In this document: in pieces, positions 57,775 to 64,000 of the stretch
How the letters are laid out: every line of letters starts with the position of its first letter
Position numbering within the stretch: position 1 is the stretch's first letter
Notes under the pieces: model-generated
The model's input: the letters and a program-made list of their open reading frames with translations, nothing else
Database searches by the model: none
What the model was told of the DNA's origin: nothing
Assembly (NCBI GenBank): GCA_026874595.1
Contig: CM049307.1
Coordinates: 58,350,870 to 58,414,869 of the forward strand
Reading direction: 5' to 3'
DNA: 64,000 nucleotides
Source of the DNA: Sipunculus nudus
Lineage: Eukaryota; Annelida; Sipuncula; Golfingiida; Sipunculidae
Program-made: the position numbers and the translations under genes

Positions 57775-60700
57775 AATATTAGAGAAAGAAAAAGTATTTT
57801 TCCAGGAACTTTATACTTCAAATCAACAACATGATGTTAGTAAAGTTGAAAATTTTCTTGAAAAATATAATATAAAAATTAATAAATTAAAAAAAACAAT
57901 GTCTCCAGAAATCACAGAACAGGAAATATTAAATAGTTTAAAAACATGTGCAAATGGAAAATGGCCAGGGACAGATGGTTTCCCCATTGAGTTTTACAAA
58001 TTTTTTTGGAATGACATTAAGAAATATTATATGGACAGCATCAGATATAGTTTTAGTACAGGGCTTTTATCAATAACTCAGAGGCAGGGTATAATTAGCC
58101 TTCTCCCTAAAAAGGGAAAAGATGAACTTTATCTAAAAAACTGGAGACCACTTACACTCTTGAACTGTGATTAAAAATTATTTCAAAATGCATTGCGAAC
58201 AGAATAAAACAGTTTCTCCCAACTTTAATTCACCGGGACCAGACAGGGTTTATGCAGGGAAGATATATAGGGGAAATGTTGCAAAAGTTATGACTCTGTC
58301 TGAATATTTATTACAAAATGAAGAAAAAGCTTTCCTCATGGCTGTCGACTTTAAAAGCCTTCGATTTTTTAGAATGGGATTATATTTATAAAATTTTAGA
58401 ATTAATGAACTTTGATTTGCATACTATCTCTGTGATTAAAAAATTATTTCAAAATGCATTGCGAACAGAATAAAACAGTTTCTCCCAACTTTAATTCACC
58501 GGGACCAGACAGGGTTTATGCAGGGAAGATATATAGGGGAAAATGTTGCAAAAGTTATGACTCTGTCTGAATATTTATTACAAAATGAAGAAAAAGCTTT
58601 CCTCATGGCTGTCGACTTTGAAAAAGCCTTCGATTTTTTAGAATGGGATTATATTTATAAAATTTTAGAATTAATGAACTTTGATTTGCATACTATCTCT
58701 ATGATTATATGATTAAAACATTGAATACTAACATCTCGAGCTGTGTTATAAATAATGGTTATATCTCTGAATTTTTTTAAGTAAGTAGAGGAGTCAGACA
58801 AGGCTGTCCCCTATCCCCCTATTTATTTATACTTGCTATTGAATTACTGGCAGAGGCTATAAGATCAAATGAAAAAATAAATGGAATCTCATCCAAACAT
58901 GGTGTTTTTAAAATAATACAGTATGCAGATGACACAGTGGTGTTTACAAAAGATATTGCTAGCATACAAGAAACTCTAAATGTATTTTCTGAATTTAATA
59001 ATATCACAGGTTTAAGGATCAACCGAGACAAAACAGCTATAATGCCCTTAACAGAAGGGAAATATGAAGAAAAAGACATAGTTACAAATTTAGGTTTGAC
59101 CTGGGCTGACAAACAATTTAACTTACTAGGAATTACCATAACACCTTCCATGAAAAATGTTGTACAGTTAAATTATACACCAAATATACAAAAAAATAAA
59201 GAGTGTGATATCTGTATGGTCTCGCAGAAAACTCACACCCCTGGGAAAAATTACCATTATAAAGAGTTTCCTTATTTCCCAGGTAATTTATTTATTATCA
59301 GTTCTCCCTTCCCCAACAAAATAAATTTTGAAAGAAATAGAGAAATTGCTATTTAAATTCATATGGCATAAAGGTAGAGAATAAGTTAAAAGGAATATTC
59401 GTTATGCACCTATAGATTGTGGGGGGCTTAGCATGATACATCTACCAACACAGGACAAACATTAAAAATAGCTTGGATAAAAAGAATTCTGTCTAAATCA
59501 GAAAATGATATATGGAGACAAATGTTCATACAGGGTCTCAAGATGTCTGATGAGTCATTCAGGTGCAATTTACATAGAAATGACATCCTAGAGATATTTG
59601 TAAAACCATCCATATTTTGGAAAGATGTATTTCAGTCTTGGTGTATATATAATTACCACTCACCATTAACTTGCACAGACATTAAAAATCAAATCATATG
59701 GTTCAATTCTCACATTAAAATAGGAAAGAAAGTTATATTTCTAAGATCATTATATATGGCAGGGATAAAATATATCTCTGACATAATTAAAACAGATGGT
59801 GCAAAGAATGTTTTGTTAAATCATAATGAGCTATGACATAAGTTTAATGTTAAAATAGATATTATAACATATAATGGAATAATTAATGCCATCCTAAAAC
59901 TATGGAAAAGCTTACTTGAAACCGAAAAACCTGAAATTATTACCATGCCTTATAATTTTAACTTTGATAGAATAATGACTAAATATCTGACTAAAAGTGT
60001 ATACACCAAGGTGATTCAGAAGAACCTGGAGAAGCCAACTTCTGCAATCCAGAATTGGGAATCTGACCTACAAACAGAATCTGAAGAGAAAGTATATAAA
60101 GGTTTCAGTAATATATTTAACTGTACTATATCTGTAAAATTAAGGATGTTCCAATTTTATATACTACACCGCAGAATTACTTTAAACCCTTTTCTTTATA
60201 GGATAAATATAATTAACTCTGCAGAATGTAGTTTTTGCAAAAATGAGGATGAAACCATTTTACACTTATTTTGGGAGTGTTGCTTTTCCAGATAGATTTG
60301 GAGTGATATTCTTTCTATATTAAAAACATATGGAGCAGTTGAAACAACATTTATATGGTCAGCTGATAATGTTATCTTAGGGTGTTACAATACAAGATGG
60401 TTGAATTTCATGACTTTACTTATCAAAAGGTACTTATATATTAGTAGATGTAGAAGAGAACAACCAAAGCCAGGAAGTGTAAAATGTTTATTAAAGAAAT
60501 ACATAATATTGAAAAATATATCGCTCTCAAAAGAGAAAAATTGCAACAGCATGAAAATAAGTGGAAATCTCTCCACTGCCTTATTAAAGAATAATTTTAT
60601 GGAAGTGATACTCACATTGGTAACATTTCATTACAGTATTCATACAGAGTTGTTGAAATTTTCTGATATTATTACAGTTGGAGATTTGTCAGTATGTATT

Positions 60701-60873
60701 TTTTTTCCTGTATGTTTTGTTCATTTATAGCTGGGTATAGAGAAATGTATGTATAGATACATACATATATTCTACAGTCGGACTAACTTAATGTTGTTTG
60801 CCTTGTGAGTATTTTTGCTGTATAATTTTTATGTATTGTTCTTTTGCCAATAAATATTTAAAAAAAAAAAAAA
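57775..60873 (+). pseudogene. 5'-truncated Tx1/L1-type LINE, ORF2 reverse transcriptase to 3' end
   Basis: Starts inside the reverse transcriptase-proximal linker (KVFFQELYTS) with no endonuclease. The motifs in order are: GTDGFPIEFYKFFW (about 57975), [19 protein letters not shown] (58100-58172), [26 protein letters not shown] (58606-58650), GVRQGCPLSPYLFILAIELL (58790-58850) and the catalytic YADD at 58922-58933. Then come GLRIN..KT, LLGI, and a C-terminal zinc-knuckle-like C..C..HLFW.C (60226-60285). It ends with AATAAATATTT and an A14 tail at 60860-60873. Frameshifts and stops occur throughout (about 58170, 58775, 59200, 59355, 59836, 60294), so the copy is dead. RT activity copies LINE RNA at target DNA in the nucleus. 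Confidence 0.9.
58169..58701 (+). repeat. Internal tandem duplication of ~266 bp within the LINE RT
   Basis: 58169-58433 and 58434-58701 are near-identical copies starting GATTAAAAATTATTTC. Copy 1 lacks 3 bases relative to copy 2, including two within the catalytic AVDFEKAFD codons, so its frame is broken there. Copy 2 keeps the motif intact. Confidence 0.85.
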
Positions 60874-61399
60874 GTTTGTTCGTGATTGCCTAAAGTTTAT
60901 CTAAGGAGGAGCAGGGAGTTGTCATGATTAAAAAAAAAGAGAATAAAAAAATGATTTGGGAGAGATTGACAGTTAAGGGGTTGTTGTCAGTGTCAGATGG
61001 TTTGAATGATCCTCAACTTCTAAGTTTAGGTTTCAGACAACAATTTATCCCACATTTTATAATGTATGGATATGTTACCATTCTTATAAGCAATATTTCT
61101 TTCTATGATACATATCTGATTGACATATGATTCGTAATTGAAGAAGTTTCGCATAATAATTTTACATTTACTATCATTTACACCCGTTTGACTAATAGGT
61201 GTCTAACAGAGGATTGTTGTTGTAGTTGAAGATAACAGATTTAATTCTCAAGCTATTTTCAGGCATTATAATATGTATATTTGCAAGCCATTATTTTAAC
61301 TGTGATCATATGGTCTGTGATACACAGCAGCTACAAAATAAATGCACAAGAGTTTTCTTCTTTCTTATGAGTTTCCTTCTTTTTTTAAAAGCTTTCAGA
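60874..61399. other. Intergenic DNA without recognised features
   Basis: AT-rich sequence between LINE fragments with no recognised content. Confidence 0.4.
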
Positions 61400-61614
61400 T
61401 TTACCTATTGTATGTAAGAAAGGGTTATATTTCTGTGAATTATCCTGAACTGAAACATCTTTAGCACTACTGATACTGTGATTCTTTTTATCTTCTTGAA
61501 GGCTTCAAATACTAAATTTTGACAATCACATTGCATTTCTTTAGACCACTGATCAATAGCCTTTGTGGGTTCCGTAAACACTATCAAAATTAAATTATTA
61601 TAAATAATGATCAT
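61400..61614 (-). pseudogene. Diverged LINE ORF2 fragment (C-terminal region)
   Basis: The minus frame from 61614 reads EPTKAIDQWSKEMQ and VSVVLKMFQFRIIHRNITLS. This aligns with KPTSAIQNWESDLQ and ISVKLRMFQFYILHRRITLN of the plus-strand LINE at about 60033-60185. It is a second, older member of the same group in the opposite orientation, truncated on both sides. Confidence 0.7.
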
Positions 61615-61699
61615 GTTGAATAATTCAAAGGATTAATCAGTAAGGGTTCAATAGTACGTAAGTACTGGGAGGACATCACCCGGGTGGGTGGGGGGATTT

Positions 61700-61915
61700 A
61701 AAGCGGAATAATTCTTTTAACAACCACGCCCAAAGCCGCAAAATACAGAAGGATGTCCTGTCACCAGCATATATACTTGTGAATTTGGGACATATATCTG
61801 TCATATGACTTATCACCAATAAAGATTCGCTCTCATGGCTCTGATGTACGAGGAATTTGTTCCACGCTCTTATAATTGTGAAAAAAATATGACACTCTTC
61901 ACCTTTATGTTTAAT
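61700..61915. repeat. Diverged relative of the 25880-26080 segment
   Basis: AACCACGCCCAAAGCCGCAA and ATACAGAAGGATGTCCTGTC align with text at 25896-25940 (and copy B 32405-32450). A dispersed repeat of unknown class. Confidence 0.4.
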
Positions 61916-64000
61916 TAAAAACTGAATTTTGACGGGTGCGCATGTCGTGCGGTCATATAGTCTGTCCGTTTATTAGCACAAAAACATCTCTCTGATACCA
62001 GACTCGCTTTTACAGAAGGAAGGAACCCATTTGGTATGAAAATCTCACGCTAGGCACGTTCTCACCGGGTGAGGGCGAGATGATAAGTAGTTGTGTATAC
62101 AAGCTCAAGTTCTATAGGATCTAATATGTAAGATACTTGGCACCACATCCGCCTGACTTTTAACAGAAAGCCCAATTTGTCATACTTCACTTGACTGTTG
62201 GTGAAAGCGATGATCTTCAAGTTTCTCTTAGGGAAAATCACTTTTAGCAGAGGTCGGCTTTTATGCGGCCTCGTGGTATATTAAACTAATAATCCAAATT
62301 CTTTCAATGATTTCAAGAGTCATTTCTGCTGGTGTCTACATACCACTGATGACGTCACCATTGACGTCACCGTTGGCTTCAAAGCCTTTTTGAGGTATTA
62401 CCTAAATGGCATGAAAACATTGTAAATATTATCAAAGAGATCATTTAGTCTATATTATAGAAATGACCATTAAAAACATTTTATAGCTTTATCAAATAAC
62501 AAAAACACCTTAATTGTGGTATTTTCTATGGCGCCCACATACCAACCAGGGCACCTATAATTTGTTCGGTTATTCATCAAACGTAATTGTGTCTAAATTG
62601 GCTTCTCTTGAAAAGAAGTAAAGATTTCGATACCGCATAAACCACCAGTGATAATTGAAAGTAATGGTGCATTGTTAGATAAATAAAAAATATATTATAG
62701 AATTTAGATTTATGATTTATTTTATCTCCATTTATGATTGAATACATAATGGTTTCATTACTAGCTTTTAAATGTCAATCTTTTTGATTAACTGCGAATA
62801 TAACATTATTAAAAAAAAATTAAACTCTCCTATCTTACATGATTTTACCTTCAGCTATTTAGAAATCGCTCGGGTTTTGTATGGCCCACTACCCAGGGCT
62901 ATTAAATGTTACCAGAGTCCATCGGCTGTTTCATAACTCTGACCGCTCGATGAAGATGTTACAGAAGACAGCTATAATGTCAAAATATTAGTTAGAAAAG
63001 TCACAAAAGCGTTGCATGTCTACCAGGTGCGCAGTATGGATACCATAGTTTTCATGAGTTATAGAATATGTTATTTTTTATTCTCACGCTGTAAAGCTAC
63101 CCCCCAATTCAACCCCTGGTAACTTATTTTATCGCTTGGTACATAAGTTGGAATCGATTAAAGTTACCCCGCAGTAATCTGAAACTTGAGTCATCAGGCG
63201 TTATTATTCGCCGGTCCAACAGAAAGACAATTATATACAAAACAACATGTTATAAGCATATTAAATTGTAATTCTAATTATTATGCGTCCATATATCAGC
63301 TAGTCCAGAACCGACCGATCAGGCTGGAAGTCTTGTCCCGGTTAAACTCTCAAATCCCAATCTCACCAGAGGCCCATCACAGTCCAGCCTTTGACACTAT
63401 ATCAGCTTAGTTACTAAATGTCTTTCCTTTATATTTTGCACTGAATACACCAATATGAGTATTTACATGTTATGTGTTCGTCTTTCTAGGCGTATTATTT
63501 TCTGGCATTTTAAAATCACAGCAACCAACATTCATTAGTGATTGACTTTCTACAGTAAACTTTATCAAATATGTTTTAATTGTCTTAAATATAACGTGTC
63601 GCTTGAAATGTCCATTTCTGAACTCATTAATGCACATTCCATCAATATTGTTTACGCTATTTAGCAAGGGATTGCAGTTCCCTCGACTTTGTTTACTATC
63701 TGTCACAATTGCTTGTTTCTATTTCCATGCTAATAATTGAGTAACTAATTTCAGTTCAGACGGATTGAATAAAACAAAAAAGAGTATAATAACCTCTACG
63801 TTAACTACTCAAATTATTAGTTTCATGTATTGGTATTTTTTCGCATTAAGTTATCCGGATTCTTAAAAACAACCTAAGAAATAAACAAATAAAAATTATA
63901 AATGTGTAATCTCATTTAGTCTCTACTGAAATGTTTACGTACTGTAACATTGGAATTCTTTATAATAATAAAATGGTTTTGATTTAGGGAAACGTATATT
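61916..64000. other. Intergenic DNA, no gene recognised
   Basis: No ORF with a domain; the longest are about 78 codons (63706-63470 minus; 63186-63410 plus). Contains a pair of CRE-like octamers at 62350-62369. No repeat shared with the rest of the window was seen. Confidence 0.45.
62350..62369 (+). promoter_or_regulatory. Pair of CRE-like octamers
   Basis: Two perfect TGACGTCA sites 12 bp apart start-to-start (TGACGTCACCATTGACGTCA). CREB/ATF binding is the established role of the octamer. No adjacent gene is visible in the window. Confidence 0.3.

Noticed and set aside
58937-59356. Host gene containing a reverse transcriptase domain
   Set aside because: Part of a 5'-truncated LINE with an A tail and many frameshifts.

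Overview
This 64-kb window looks like an AT-rich, repeat-dense invertebrate nuclear genome, most likely a bivalve mollusc. The evidence is one intron-bearing neuropeptide-type GPCR gene, a tRNA-derived SINE, a Tx1/L1-type LINE, and several families of non-autonomous elements with (GTCC/TGTC)n near one end, a style I associate with bivalves. The taxon is inferred from repeat style, not from a marker gene. There is no prokaryotic gene organisation. Most open frames are chance ORFs in AT-rich or tandemly repeated DNA.

Layout: 1-1056 (minus) is the 5' coding exon of a class A GPCR that runs off the left edge. 1.1-22 kb is intergenic, with scattered repeats: R1 at 3.9 and 16.6 kb, a SINE at 4.6-4.9 kb, two H2 elements at 7.9-9.3 kb, CGAT-rich hAT-like MITEs at 10.8 and 16.2 kb, a 51-bp minisatellite at 17.0-18.7 kb, and a decayed multi-domain ORF on the minus strand at 19.4-21.3 kb. 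22.05-34.93 kb is a recent tandem segmental duplication of about 5 kb of shared sequence. Copy A alone carries a 1.46-kb Helentron-like insertion (H1), so copy B preserves the empty site. 34.945-44.353 kb is a large foldback-type element (P). Its arms are built from inverted CACTATTGTAATAA motifs and it is flanked by the 6-bp direct repeat TAGCTC. One arm is split by a 4.4-kb H2 array of a ~336-bp unit. 44.4-46.7 kb holds a second H1 and a decayed H2. 46.7-50.5 kb is sparse, with a second SINE copy and five TTAGGG units. 50.5-52.95 kb is a GGGGCGGATCC-ended element with another H2 array nested inside it. 53.6-56.4 kb holds an unrecognised 131-codon ORF, its decayed relative and a short H3 element. 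57.4-61.6 kb contains a 5'-truncated LINE with pieces of related LINEs. 61.7-64 kb is nearly empty.

No operon-like or pathway organisation is present; the GPCR is the only confident gene. The most informative part is the mobile DNA. Nested insertions, target-site duplications and one clean empty site give a partial chronology: MULE-like MITE, then segmental duplication, then H1 insertion in copy A. They also show several unrelated-sequence families sharing one architecture (subterminal inverted repeats, 5' microsatellite, internal 300-400-bp tandem units, often a 3' hairpin), which is the Helentron-associated (HINE/DINE-1/pearl) pattern. All family assignments come from reading the sequence; no database search was possible.
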